DNA of 64,000 nucleotides, taken from Sesamia nonagrioides (lineage: Eukaryota > Arthropoda > Insecta > Lepidoptera > Noctuidae). The stretch covers positions 186,001 through 250,000 of the forward strand of contig JADWQK010001435.1 of NCBI GenBank assembly GCA_017933935.1, written 5' to 3'. The notes beneath the pieces are model-generated. The model had not been told where the DNA came from and did not search any database. It saw only the letters and a list, made by a program, of their open reading frames with translations. Of the stretch, positions 43,800 to 54,723 are shown one piece after another. Every line of letters starts with the position of its first letter. Within the stretch, counting starts at the first letter, position 1. The position numbers and the translations under genes were made by a program.

Positions 43800-44081
43800 T
43801 AGTACTGCGATTCAAAAATGTTATAATTCGAATGATAAGAAAAAAAAATGAAGTCTGTCTCGTCATCGGTATTAAAAATGTTTGGACTGCTGCAAAAATA
43901 CAAAATATAATTTATTAATATTAAAGAACGTGGTTTGTAATTAGATAGTCGTGTATATATGTGATAATATAATGATTGGAGCTTATTGCATTTTTCATTC
44001 CTTTACTTCTCGTATTTCGGACGATCTAAGGCAGAATACATAAGAGGTAAAATAGTCCAGAATATTACTTCTATTTTAACA
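43800..44081 (+). repeat. 3' LTR of copia element (core)
   Basis: Matches 39024-39287 apart from a ~17-bp extra segment and scattered substitutions. Ends ATTTTAACA, after which the host LINE resumes (AAGAGATGTTTTAG). No clear polypurine tract was identified upstream. Confidence 0.85.
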
Positions 44082-44601
44082 AAGAGATGTTTTAGACCTA
44101 AAACAACTAAAGACTATATATTATGCGCTAATCGAATCTAGATTAAGGTATAGCATCATGCTTTGGGGTAATAGCTACAATTATAATTGTCAGAAAGCCT
44201 TCATCTTACAGAAACGTGCTATAAGAACTTTGGTAAGGATCTCGCAAAGAGAATCATGTAGAGAGCATTTTATAAAGTTGAAAATTTTGACAGTACCAAG
44301 TTTGTATATATTGGTTATTCTTTGTTACTTTGCGAAGTATATTCATTCTTATGAATCACAAGAGGAACGTAAGCTAAGAGAAAACACAAGAAGAAAGGAG
44401 TTTAAACAAGAGTTGTCACCAAATTTTAACATAGTCAGGCATTGGTCCAGATACCAAGCAGTGGAATTATTCAACCGGTTACCAACTGACTTGAAATTAT
44501 TAATATATAATAGTCATTTATTTAAAAATAAATTGAGATCCTTCTTGTTGGAAAAATGTTTATACTCAGTATCAGATTTCATGACAAATGATACAAAATA
44601 A
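44082..44601 (+). pseudogene. LINE ORF2 C-terminus, right of copia
   Basis: Continuation of the LINE RT/C-terminal domain: RDVLDLKQLKTIYYALIESR, LQKRAIRTLVRISQRESCRE and YILVILCYFAKYIHSY; stop at 44599-44601. The frame is open from the copia edge; an internal ATG at 44158 is incidental. A ~310-bp AT-rich 3' UTR follows. Confidence 0.85.
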
Positions 44602-44911
44602 AAAATGTAGCTACTAATGAACACACTTTCGACTAAATTCTTTATCTTTGACTGTAACAATATGCTTTGACTGTAAACATTTGCTAAACATTTGACATTA
44701 TTTTTTGTAATTATATCTGACATTAGTTTATTATATACCTATTGACATTAATAATTGAATGACTCGATATGTTTAATTTAAATTTTAATTCAATAATTTT
44801 CTTTTTTTATGTTTTTTTTATATATTTGGCAATTTCATTTAAATTTATAATTTTATATGTAAAGTTTAACACAATGTAAATTGTTATGAATAAATAAACG
44901 AAATGAAGTGA

Positions 44912-45146
44912 AATTGATAGGCGCAATACTGTCACTTCGTGTAGTTAAATATTAATAATCAATTGATAGGCGCAATACTGTCATTTCGTGTAGTTAAATA
45001 TTAATAATCAAGTGATAGGCGCAATACTGTCACTTCGTGTAGTTAAATATTAATAATCAATTGATAGGCGCAATACTGTCACTTCGTGCAGTTAAATATT
45101 AATAATCAATTGATATGCGCAATACTGTCACTTCGTGTAGTTAAAC
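44912..45146 (+). repeat. ~49-bp satellite array, right part (5 units)
   Basis: Same unit as 37303-38492 (GATAGGCGCAATACTGTCAC...). The two parts rejoin cleanly if the LINE is removed. Confidence 0.95.
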
Positions 45147-45154
45147 TATTGAAT

Positions 45155-45420
45155 TAGATATTACAAAAGAGGCTCGTAGTGAAACGATAACAGCCGCTTG
45201 GGTCGATCAATCAGGGTACTACGCTTGAAGCGGTTGGTCTGCGGATGGGGGTGACCGTCTTTGCATACTCTCCGTGCCTCAAAAAGCATGTTAAGCCGTT
45301 GGTCCCTGCTCTCATTGGTAGATCTTTGACCATCGTTACGGGTCGTCACACATCAGGTTCAGTTGACAACCAGCGTCAGGCACCAGTTATCTGGCATTTT
45401 TCCTGAACTAGGAGTTTTTA
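45155..45420 (+). repeat. Degenerate SINE-like repeat
   Basis: GTGCCTCAAAAAGCATGTTA followed by AGCCGTTGGTCCCTG and CATCGTTACGGGT parallels the body of the 403-bp SINEs, with a different upstream part. A related but distinct or decayed SINE. Confidence 0.55.
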
Positions 45421-45451
45421 TGCAGCTGCGTGGCACACTCTCCGCTATTTT

Positions 45452-45497
45452 TTTACATTATTATTCAAACCCAGATAGCTTTGAATAATAATGTAAA
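45452..45497. repeat. 18-bp perfect hairpin
   Basis: TTTACATTATTATTCAAA (45452-45469) and its reverse complement (45480-45497) with a 10-nt loop. Function unknown. Confidence 0.85.
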
Positions 45498-45639
45498 TGT
45501 AATTGTATGTGTATCTGATGTATTGTGTGTCTTTTAGTCTGTGCTAAATAAATATTTTTTTTTACTTTCATTTGTTTCGTCAGAAGCCTAAAAGTCTGAT
45601 CAAAAGGTAGGAACCTAAAGTTATCGTATTACGCGGTTA

Positions 45640-45738
45640 CTGGGTTATGGAGGTCAGATAGAAAGTCGCTCCATGTGGAATACAAGTATCAAACTGAATC
45701 TGGTTAGACTGGAAACCGACCCCAAACATGTTGAGAAA
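45640..45738 (+). repeat. 3' part of a degenerate 403-bp-type SINE
   Basis: GGTTATGGAGGTCAGATAGA, AAGTCGCTCCATG and GACTGGAAACCGACCCCAAA parallel the SINE 3' body (GGAGGTCAGACGGCAGTCGC, GACTGGTAAAGCGGACCCCA). It leads straight into the 30-bp minisatellite. Confidence 0.6.
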
Positions 45739-45972
45739 AGGTAAATGAAGATACCTACATCTCATAAAAGGTAAATGAAGATACCTATATCTCATAAAAG
45801 GTGAATGAAGATACCTACATCTCATAAAAGGTACATGAAGATACCTACATCTCATAAAATGTGAATGAAGATACCTACATCTCATAAAAGGTAAATGAAG
45901 ATACCTACATCTCATAAAAGGTAAACGAAGATATCTACATCTCATAAAAGGTGAATGAAGATACCTACGATA
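45739..45972 (+). repeat. 30-bp minisatellite (8 units)
   Basis: Unit AGGTAAATGAAGATACCTAC plus ATCTCATAAA; units start every 30 bp from ~45741 to 45951 with 0-2 changes each. Because 30 is a multiple of three, a spurious repetitive minus frame appears. Confidence 0.95.
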
Positions 45973-46599
45973 AAGTTTAAAATAGTTTCTCTTTATGAAG
46001 GTTATTAATTATTAACTAAGAAACATTTTATGTAATCAGAACGTAGGGTAATCTGTATTTGTTTTTTTATGATCAAGCTTTGCACAGTTTTAACTTCACT
46101 GAGTGTGACTAAGGAGTTAAAACAGGTGACCGTTTTCTTATTTCTCAGCAACATCCAACAAGACAGCTGTAAATGCACTTTACTTCTAAAAACACTCAAA
46201 TAATCAAAAAATAAAAAGCATTGCCGTCAAACACAATTCTTCTCCATTCCTCAAAGTGCATCGGCGACGTAACAGTATCGGCACTATACTGAAGTGTACA
46301 AGATCTTCACTTAGCCGACGTGGCAAAGAGAGGTAATGTGTGTTATCACCGGCGACTGACCTACATGTGTCTACAATAAAAGTCCAGATGACTTATGGAC
46401 GTGATACACACGGGGGTTCAACTAACAGAGTGCATTTTTGAGTGACTTTCATTGGTATAGGTACTTCTGAAACTAGTGGAACTAGGTAGATAGACAATTA
46501 GGTTAGGATAAATGCACCAAGCAAAGTGCATTTTGATAAAATATGAATTTTTAATTTCATTTACTTGACTGCTGTAATATAACCACATCGACAGACATT
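45973..46599. other. No recognisable feature
   Basis: Unassigned DNA. No supported gene or repeat. Confidence 0.5.
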
Positions 46600-46905
46600 T
46601 TTATTTTTGTTTTTAAATGTATATTTTTTGACCATGTAATGTAATACTTTAGCTGACTTTATTAATTTGTATCATTGCCTTATTATTAATATTTTATCTT
46701 GTATTATTGTATTTTCATGTTTGACATTCCTAATTTATACTTACTATTATTTTATAATTATTACTTAATACTATTTTTGCACGCCTAGTTTAAGGTAGAT
46801 AGTAAAGGATCATTGTATTTATTGAACATCTCATTGTACCTACTATCTATGCAAATAAATTATTATTATTATTTATTTATTTATTTATTTATTTAATTAT
46901 TATTA
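46600..46905 (+). mobile_element. Probable LINE 3' UTR with (ATT)/(ATTT)n tail
   Basis: TTGCACGCCTAGTTTAAGGT, ACCTACTATCTATGCAAATA and then ATTATTATTATTTATTTATT resemble the 3' end of a lepidopteran CR1/Jockey-type LINE. No coding part remains. Confidence 0.4.
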
Positions 46906-47565
46906 TGTACTCATTTAAAATTAGTAATAACTATTATTATTGATCCTGGGTCCTAAGAACGGATTATTATATAGACTACTACCATTGCCCCGCGGTTTCA
47001 TCAGCATAGGTTTGGTACTATAAAAATGGGCGTCAATCGTGGTTATAAGCCAAATTTCATCCAAATCTGTTGAGTAGTTTTTGCGTGAAAAATTAACAAA
47101 CATGACAAGATGGTTCTGGAACCATCTTGTCAGTTCACGAATCTCATACCTTTAGGATTTTTTCGAAATAATAATGTCGTCAGTATATTACCATCATTGG
47201 AAAAACCCCTGTATTTACACGTTGGTTTTCTCTTTTTGTTTATTTCACTAAATAAACACGCATGTATGTACATAATTATACTAACGACGGTCTCGATTAA
47301 GTCTCAAAGGATGCACGTCTTAATCGTACGTCATTTTTTGTTGGTTTACAACGTTAGAAAATTCCCTGAAAATCGCCGTTGATAAATAACAGAATCATGA
47401 CTTGCGCTAAACGGATAATACATCTTTGTACCTACAGTTCTTGCTGGTTCGTGAAATTGAAATTTCATTTAGTCAGATGATTTATTAACATTATCATATA
47501 CTTTTATAGGTACCCAGGTTGTATTCATCAAAGGAATTGGGTTCTCATGCTAATCTATACTCTAT
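46906..47565. other. No recognisable feature
   Basis: Unassigned. A small palindrome AAGATGGTTCTGGAACCATCTT lies at about 47106-47127 (TTCTGGAA centre). No gene supported. Confidence 0.5.
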
Positions 47566-47819
47566 CGGGTTGGGTAGAACTAAACGTAAACAAAAAAATC
47601 ACGTGATTTGGTAAACCGACCAATCGTAATACCTGTTACTTTGGTTATCTTGCTCCATCACAGTTCAATTTAACAACGTTACAATTCGAAATATACCGGT
47701 GCTAAACTAAAGAGTAGAACTGTGACATATAAAAAAGCTGAAGTGGCTGGTATTACGTTTAGTCGGTTACCTAAGTCACGGCTTTATTGTTTACACTTAG
47801 TTCAACTACCTGAACCGAC
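47566..47819. mobile_element. ~254-bp foldback MITE
   Basis: The left arm (CGGGTTGGGTAGAACTAAAC, continuing to GTAAACCGACCAATCGTAAT) and the reverse complement of the right arm (CGGTTCAGGTAGTTGAACTA ... GGTAACCGACTAAACGTAAT) align with gaps over about 70 bp. The single strand would fold into a long hairpin around a ~110-bp core. Non-coding; no clear duplication. Confidence 0.7.
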
Positions 47820-48189
47820 GTAGTATAGAAGAAGTGAAATTAGAGCCGCTCGTCACGTTCGGATTATGTTGTCTTGTTTACGTATTTTCATGTTTTTCGT
47901 TAATATTATTATACAACTGGATGAGTGCTTTTGTTTTGATGGAATTGTAAAACTCCCGTGGGTCTCGTGAGGGACTACTTAAGGATAAGCAGAAATGCAC
48001 TTAAAATACTGAATTATTAAGGGTCTTAACAAAAAATATAAAAATTTGTACAACTTGTGTCTAATGTCACTGTAAAGTCAATAGCCATATAAATATTATG
48101 TCGTGTTAAAAAGGTGTTCAGCCTAAACAACTAATAAACCACAAACTAAATTAAATTTAAGGTCAGTGCATCTGTTTGTCAATCCTGAA

Positions 48190-50285
48190 GGACCCTGGAA
48201 AACAACATGATTAAGTCAGGAGCTTCTTGACTCGGGTCCTTACACTCAGAAAACCAAATGGTATTTGTGAAAGGTCTACGCTCTGACGTACAAACACTCC
48301 GACGATGAGTAATGATGTGAGGATGTCAGTAGAGCCATACATACCTCCGAAACATCATCCAACCCATCCATACAGCTACATAATTGCTTCGAATGCCTTT
48401 GTGAATACATAGATTAAGACCACTACAACAACAGGATTGTGGAAACTCCAAACAGAAGAGCGCAAGTTTTACAAAACCCTCCGCTGAATAGGACAGAAAA
48501 GATCTCAGATCCCATCCTTCGTATAATGGAAGAAAGACGGGAACCGGTCTTAAAATCCCTTGATGAGGTTTCGTGAATCAGATGGCATAAGAAACTTTGA
48601 AATTTGATGCAAATTGTATTAAAGAGGCTATCGAGTGGAATAAAGGCTCGAAAGTATTCACAAGAAATTCATCTATTAGATAAAGCCTACAAGTGAAGAG
48701 AGAGAAGAGAGATTTATGGAGAGTTATACACACCAACACACCTATATAAGTATGGCTAATGATCCAAGAGCCAAAACATCCCGACACTAGACCGACAATA
48801 TCCCGGACGTCAGCTTGTATGAGATTGCCATAGCCCTGAAACAGCTCAAGAGCGATAAAGCGACTAGAGATGATGATATATGCGTTCGCAATTCAGAAGC
48901 AATTTAATTTTGTTATTATAAAAACACGCCTAAGGCATGGCATAGGATCGTGATGGTAATGTTTTTTTAAAAGAGGTGATAATACCCTCCTGAAAAACTA
49001 CAGACCGAGACCATTTCAAGGGTCATTACGAACCTTGTTGCTCGTAGGTACGACGACTTCCAGCCTCCCGAACAAGCAGGCTTCCGAAAAGGCTTCAGCA
49101 CCATAGACCACATACATACGCTGCGTCAAGTTATACAGAAGTCCGAGGAGTATAACGAACCACTATGCTTAACATTTGTAGACTGTGGGGAGGCCTACGA
49201 TTCGATCGAGACTTGGGCGGTACTACAGTGTCTCCAGCGGTGCCAAATCGACTATCGCTACATCAAGGTAATAAAGTGCTTGTACAAAAATTAGTCTGTC
49301 TCCAGGATCAGGACTCGAAACCGATCCAACTGCAGCGTAGAGTGAGACAAGGAGATGTCATATCTCCCAAATTGTTCACTACTGCGTTGGAAGATGTCTT
49401 CAAGCTCCTGGACTGGAAATGACTAGGCATCAACATCAACAGAGAGTTCATCACTAAGCTCCGATTTGCAGATGATATCGTGGTCATGGCGAGACCCTAG
49501 ATGATTTGGGCAAAATGCACGATCACTTCAGCAGAGCTTCCCAACAAGTAGGTCTAAAAATGAACATGGATAAGACGAAAATCATGTCGCACCCACTCCA
49601 TAGTTGGTTGCTTTGCACTCGAAGTGGTTGACGAGTACATAAGTTGAATAGAATACATCCGTAGCAGGTATCCGTAGCAGGTATATAAGTTCTTTACCTG
49701 GGAAATATAGTCCAATTGGGTAAGTCCAATTTCGAAAAAGAGGTGCCTAGTCCAAATCAGCCCAGCTGGGCAGTGTTCGGGAAGCTACGCCACATCTTCT
49801 CATCGTCTTGTCGTCCAAGATACCACAGTAGCCAAGACTAAAGTTTTGACCAGTATGTGTTGCCAGTGTTGAAACACGGGACTGATACGTGGTCGCTCAT
49901 AGTGCGCCTTGTGCGAAGGTTCGATGTCAAACGAGGGGCAATCGAATCAGATATGACGAAATTTGCAGAAGAACCAAAGTCATCGAAATACGTCAGTAAG
50001 TCATGAGATAGCTCTTCGAGTCGCTGAACTTAAGTGAAAGTGAGTGGGATACATTGCACGTAGAACCGATGGCTGATGGGGCAGTAAGGTTCTTGAGTGG
50101 TGATCACGAACCCGAAAACGCAGCATAGGGAGGCCCCCAACAAGATGGACCGTTATAACCTGGTGAAGGTTGCAGGAAACCGATGGATGCGGGCACTACA
50201 TAACTGGTAATTGTGGAAAGCCTTTGAGGGGGACCTTCGTCTAGCAGTGAATCTCTATAAGCTGAGAAGAAGAAGTTGGAATTGC
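48190..50285 (+). mobile_element. Heavily decayed RTE-type LINE
   Basis: Fragments of one polyprotein in order: VSLYEIAIALKQLKSDKA (~48812), RYDDFQPPEQAGFRKGFSTI (~49050), FVDCGEAYDSIETWAV (~49172), RVRQGDVISPKLFT (~49335), LRFADDIVVMARP (FADD at 49463-49474) and a terminal DRYNLVKVAGNRWMRALHNW (~50145). Frames change and stops occur throughout. It lacks a recognisable endonuclease part and tail, so the borders are approximate. An old, inactive copy. Confidence 0.8.
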
Positions 50286-51000
50286 AGACTCAAGTGGTTG
50301 ATTATTCAAATTCACTTTCTGTCATTGAAAAGTTCAAAAGACAACAAAACACAAAGATCCTCACTCAATTAAAATGATCTTTAGCCTAGACAGGCAATCA
50401 CACAGGCAATCTAGCGGTTTAGATGGTAGCCTAGTCACCGAACTGCCTTCTTTGATAAATCACTTTACAATCAGGACACCATCATAATATATACACTCAG
50501 AAGTTTCGACATTATACGTATAATGTAGTTGACAACACGACAGGAAAATACCAACTTACATGATTTATTCTTCCCGTCAACGAGAAAAATCTCCATCCTA
50601 TATCAGTATCCAATAACAAATAATAAATAACCATTCATGCAAATAATTAATTATAGTCAAGCGTCTGCTCGGAATGCCATTTCCTACCCCTTATTCAGCC
50701 ATTCACCCCCTGTGCTTGTAAACCTTTATGTAAGGTACTTAGTTAAAGACCAATCACGACTGTGGCACGGGGTCAGCAGAGTCATTGTTTAAGGCAGGTT
50801 GCTGACTCTAAATCAAATTTCTCATTTAGGTCTAACTATTTTTGCTCTGCAATGCAATAGTCCTCTCCCTTCTTAACACAATTCTTTGTTCTGAGAGTGC
50901 CGACAGTCGTTTCAGTAGGAATCAATATCGTTTCGCCAACATATAAAATCCAAAGGAAGATGAAAAAAAATTCAAATGAAAATCGAAAAGGATTTCTTAA

Positions 51001-51049
51001 TTTCATTTGAAGTAATCTTGATAAAAGATCAAGACAGCTTCAAATGAAA
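51001..51049. repeat. Nested perfect palindrome
   Basis: Outer arms TTTCATTTGAAG / CTTCAAATGAAA (12 bp) and inner arms TCTTGAT / ATCAAGA (7 bp) around AAAAG. Three unpaired bases separate outer and inner stems on each side. Confidence 0.9.
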
Positions 51050-51583
51050 AAATACCATTTAGATCTTCCGGTACAAATACGAAACGTGGGCGTTGCAGAC
51101 TCTTATCTACCCTAAAGTTGAACCAAAACTGCCGAGATATAAATCCTAAAATACGCACAAATCTTCAATAACGGTACATCTAAAATACCTTCATAGTAAA
51201 GTGCTCTATTTATAACACGACTATTGTTACCACCAATCCTACCGCTGAGTAAATAATAGCAGTAGGTACCTCCACCCTCACTCAAAGAACTTTTTAAGCT
51301 AAGCTTAGAAGAACCACGAGCAAAAAAGTGCTATTTGATTTATGAACACTCCTCAGAACGTCATCTATCAAAACGTTAATGACGATGTGTTGATGTGTGA
51401 CCATTCTGCGAATGAATAACTAAAACACGCTGTACCTATCTTCATCAATCATTGATGGCACATGAGATAAAGATAGATTGATTCAAGATATTAGATAAAA
51501 GTTGATACCCGTAATAGAGGAGGGTTTAAGTTTCAGTGTCCGGCTTGCTACATACATATGTATGCGGCCGGGCTCTCTGCTAA

Positions 51584-51630
51584 GCTGAGTCATGCTGTCA
51601 CGAATACGTTACAGCATGACTCGACTCAGC
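51584..51630. repeat. Inverted repeat
   Basis: GAGTCATGCTGT (51587-51598) and ACAGCATGACTC (51611-51622) pair perfectly, with GACTCAGC repeated just outside the right arm. Confidence 0.8.
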
Positions 51631-52130
51631 CGATTGGCTAAATATGCATTCAATTTTATCGGCCGACAGGAATTCACCTCATTTTAACATGCTAGTCCAC
51701 GCCATAACTACTGGTACATTCACATAGCTTAATACCAAAACCGTGCACGTTTGGATCGTTTACCTTGTGGGATATGTCTGAGCAATCTATTTTGTCGATA
51801 ATTATTGAGTTACAGATGATTAATTTAGAGATTTTCTCAAATCGTCTTTTTTGTTTATTGAGCACTCAAGTTTGTCGTTGGAGCCGTCGTTCACTAGTCA
51901 GCATAAGGTCTTGAGTTCGGTACCTAGATAGAGCAAGGTATTATTTGTTGGGTTTATGAAGATTGCTAGTTTCAGCTGACTTTTATGGCTGAAAATCGGT
52001 CTAGAAGACTATTACGACTATTTCACCGACTTAAAGTCCAGCTCTAAAATAAAATTATTCAGATTGTAAGAAATAGTGTGTCGAAAATATAAATTTTATA
52101 TTTCATCAAATTGAAGTTATTGATACAAAT

Positions 52131-52600
52131 ATACAAATACAAATATTTATTGGGACAAAAAATACATTTTTCAATTTATACTGCATTACAATAGGTAGGT
52201 ACAATAAACGGGGTTCAACCCTATCCCCTGAATTAGTGCATGGAGCTACACAGGGTAGACTTATGGTTGCTTCTGACAGCTTCCCAAGAAGGAAATAAAG
52301 GAAATAATATTAGTAAGGATGTACAAAAATCCATACATTCATATTTGTCGCAGACAGCGACGGCAGAACGGTAGGTTCGACAGCATCTTGGTGTGGTGGT
52401 ACAGGTTACATTTCGTAGGTGAGTTTTGAATTGCAGCACGACGTGTAGATATACCCTCCAATCTTCATAATAACAATTTAAATAGGCAAACCGACAGTTT
52501 CGGTTCGGAGAAGGGCCTCGGTCCGCGTCTCGATGCAAAGCGACCGTTCGACGAACCCCACTTTCCAAAGCGACTCTTTCCATGTGCCGCTATCACAAAA
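52131..52600 (-). other. Unrecognised Cys-rich frame with downstream AATAAA (minus)
   Basis: A minus frame of 116 codons (52583 to 52233) contains TCTTTPRCCRTYRSAV and CDKYECMDFCTS; I know no domain with this pattern. About 80 bp beyond its stop, the minus strand reads AATAAATATTTG. This could be a terminal exon with 3' UTR, a retrocopy, or chance. No splice site or start was verified. Confidence 0.3.
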
Positions 52601-52693
52601 TAACGTCACAAGCGTTTGCCCCTGTACTACGTAAATCAAATGAGCAACTTTTCTTCAAATAATTTCGACGATCTCCGACATCAAGTAAACAGA

Positions 52694-52867
52694 CCGAAAG
52701 TAACTCTGTCTGTCTGTCTGTCTGTTACGCACACAATCTTTAGACCCTGAGAAAGAACATAGGCTACCCGGAAGCTATCCCGGAAAAATTTGATGCTCCC
52801 GAGGGAAATCTAAGAAGCGCGATATAACCTAACTCCACGCGGGCGAAGCCGCGGGCGGAAAGCTAGT
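52694..52867 (-). repeat. ACTAGCTTTCC interspersed repeat, copy f
   Basis: Minus-strand copy (CGAAAGTAACTCTGTCTGTC ... GCGGGCGGAAAGCTAGT) with an internal deletion around 52732 removing the CAAATTTCATCAAAATCGG region, and a partly duplicated GGAAGCTATCCCGG. Confidence 0.8.
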
Positions 52868-53152
52868 ATTTATATAAATTTATGGCGAATATTTTAAATG
52901 CGCTAAGAGCAATTATTGATACAATTCTCATGCATTGACTAGTATGTCTATATAGTCTTGAATGGTATAGCAAACGTTTTTTTTTTCATCTGGAATATAT
53001 CACTAGCAGCCCGGATTTTAGAATTGAGTCCTGGTGGCAACAGGTTCGCCCCCCGTAGCATGAGACATCACAGGCGAAGAGTCATCCGGGGCAGGTGCAG
53101 ACATAAAAACCATTATGTCAACGCTTGGCAACTTGCAATTGGAATTTTTCCG

Positions 53153-54723
53153 TTAACACTTTCAGTCTTGGTGGTTAGTGTTACTAACCACCTCTTTTCG
53201 ATTACGTTAATTATAATCCACGCCATGTAAGGATAAATGGTTGAATTATTATGAAAGTTTGGACTGTTCTTCAAAACAAATGACAGATTCCCGGTAAATT
53301 GAATTAATAACAGTTCATACCAGTTGAATTACATATAGCGCTAACGTACCTTTTCTCGAGTGTCTGATAACAAAATCTATAAAACGGGTAAGTAACATTT
53401 TTTCTGAAATGTTTTTTAATGAACGTATTCTCATATACCTATTTTATGTGTTTTTGCATGCAAGTACTGTTACTTTTGTGTTTTTAATGAGTATTTACAA
53501 CAGGAATTTGGTGGTTAGCTTACAAACCACCATGACGGTGGCTGGATAGCTTATGCATGTCACTTCATTTGTTTTTCTTACATTTTTTACAGTATTTCGC
53601 ATTGCACGCGCCACTTAGGAGATAAAGAGATTGAAAAATACTTGTTCGAAGACATTCCTTGAGGTAACGACAGCAGATGACGAAGAAGAGGTAGAAAATC
53701 AGCCAAATGCGATAGTGTTAGGTGATTTGGTTCGAGTTCAAAGTGCTTACGACGACATTTATGATTCTGATGATGACATCCCTTTATCTAGCTAGTTACA
53801 ACGGAATCCTGATTCTACAGAGTCTATTAATGTAAGTTCAAATATCATTATTTATGATTGTTACAAAATGGAAGAAGAATTATGGAATGGATATGCCTAA
53901 TGAGTTTCCTGAAAGAGTGGGTTTGTCAGATGAAATTCTAAGCATGCAGAATGTGACACCTCTTTTACTATTTCGCCTTTTTTAGACAGAGCATTTACAT
54001 GACCTTTTATGTTTCCAAACTACAGCTCAAAGGAAGCTATGCTATTCACAGAAAATCCCATAAGTAGAGGCATAGGATTTTTTTCCACTTTCTTGATTGT
54101 GGTGTTGTCAATGCTTTTTTTATTTATAAAGAACTGCAGTCCTCTTGACGCCCAGACCTAGACAGGCTGATTCTAAAATAATTCAGGCGAAAAGTATATC
54201 AGGGCCTACTGGCACCAACATAAATGTCAGAGACAAACACAGGCCGGATTCAGTGAACAGCAACCATAGTTCTGCGGCCTCTTCTCCAGGACCTTCATTT
54301 ATAGAACGCCACAAACCTACAGTCCCCCAGGAAATTCATCTAGAATCTAGTCGCCATCAACCTGAAAGAAGCACATTAAGAAGATGCTGCAATTGTAGCA
54401 CTAAAATATCTCCAGTGCGTACTGTATGGCACATGTAGTATACGTAAAGCGCCTCTTTGTTGTGTTGTGTCTCTCTGTGTTGGTTAATTTTGTACTTTTG
54501 TAATGATGATTCGTTTAATAAATATTATTCACAACCATCCTAGTTTTATTTATAACATTAGTCATAGTGGTTAGCGTTAGTGACTACCTCATCCCTTGAA
54601 AGCATTAAGTAATACCTATTTTCCTTTTCTCCTTTTATGTGATATTTTAGTTGTAAAAATTGCTTAAATAAACAGAAATTGATAATTATGTTCCTATTGT
54701 AAAAGTGTGGCTGAAAGAGTTAA
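53153..54723 (+). mobile_element. piggyBac-like DNA transposon relic
   Basis: Flanked by TTAA at 53153-53156 and 54720-54723, the target preference of piggyBac elements. The left end CACTTTCAGTCTTGG and the reverse complement of the right end CTCTTTCAGCCACAC form short imperfect inverted repeats. Subterminal palindromes of GGTGGTTAG type occur at ~53169-53193, ~53509-53532 and ~54567-54590. The interior (~53636-54480) holds a decayed transposase. Size is reduced (~1.56 kb), so most of the catalytic core is deleted. Confidence 0.75.
53636..54480 (+). pseudogene. piggyBac-like transposase remnant
   Basis: The N-terminal acidic part reads VTTADDEEEVENQPNAIVL and AYDDIYDSDDDIPLSS, then a stop. 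A fragment of the following domain reads VTPLLLF. The 54145-54438 frame ends in RRCCNCSTKISPVRTVWHM and continues after a stop as a Cys-containing APLCC-like segment, matching the C-terminal RING/PHD-like zinc finger of piggyBac transposases. The catalytic DDD region is missing. Non-functional. Confidence 0.7.

Larger units (their letters stand above)
38970..44081 (+). mobile_element. Ty1/copia LTR retrotransposon
   Basis: The LTR-like ends share TAGTACTGCGATTCAAAAA plus the TGTTATAAT ... TTTTAACA body (39024-39287 and 43800-44081). Possible outer starts TGTTG lie at 38970 and 43760, giving ~318- and ~322-bp LTRs whose terminal TGTTGAAAAT mirrors ATTTTAACA. The primer site matches initiator tRNA-Met. 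Domain order gag-protease-integrase-RT-RNase H is copia-type. The RT is split by a retroposon (41899-42312). No target duplication is visible against the LINE it entered. Confidence 0.88.
38493..44911 (+). mobile_element. 5'-truncated LINE inside the satellite, split by copia
   Basis: The left part carries RT motifs GVPQGSILGPILFIVF and VVFADDTNIIIGA, then LYDWFTANALSLNTSKT. The right part (44082-44601) resumes with RDVLDLKQLKTIYYALIESR, YSIMLWGNS and AVELFNRLPTDLK. The 3' UTR ends TAAATAAACGAAATGAAGTG at ~44911. The satellite reads AATCA before and ATTGATAGG after, an apparently clean junction without target duplication. Jockey/CR1-like by eye. Confidence 0.85.
50286..52130. other. No gene; two strong inverted repeats
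   Basis: Unassigned except for palindromes at 51001-51049 and 51584-51630, listed separately. Confidence 0.5.

Noticed and set aside
45637..45945. Minus frame with a ten-residue repeat (MRCRYLHLPF-like)
   Set aside because: Produced by the 30-bp minisatellite, whose period is a multiple of three.
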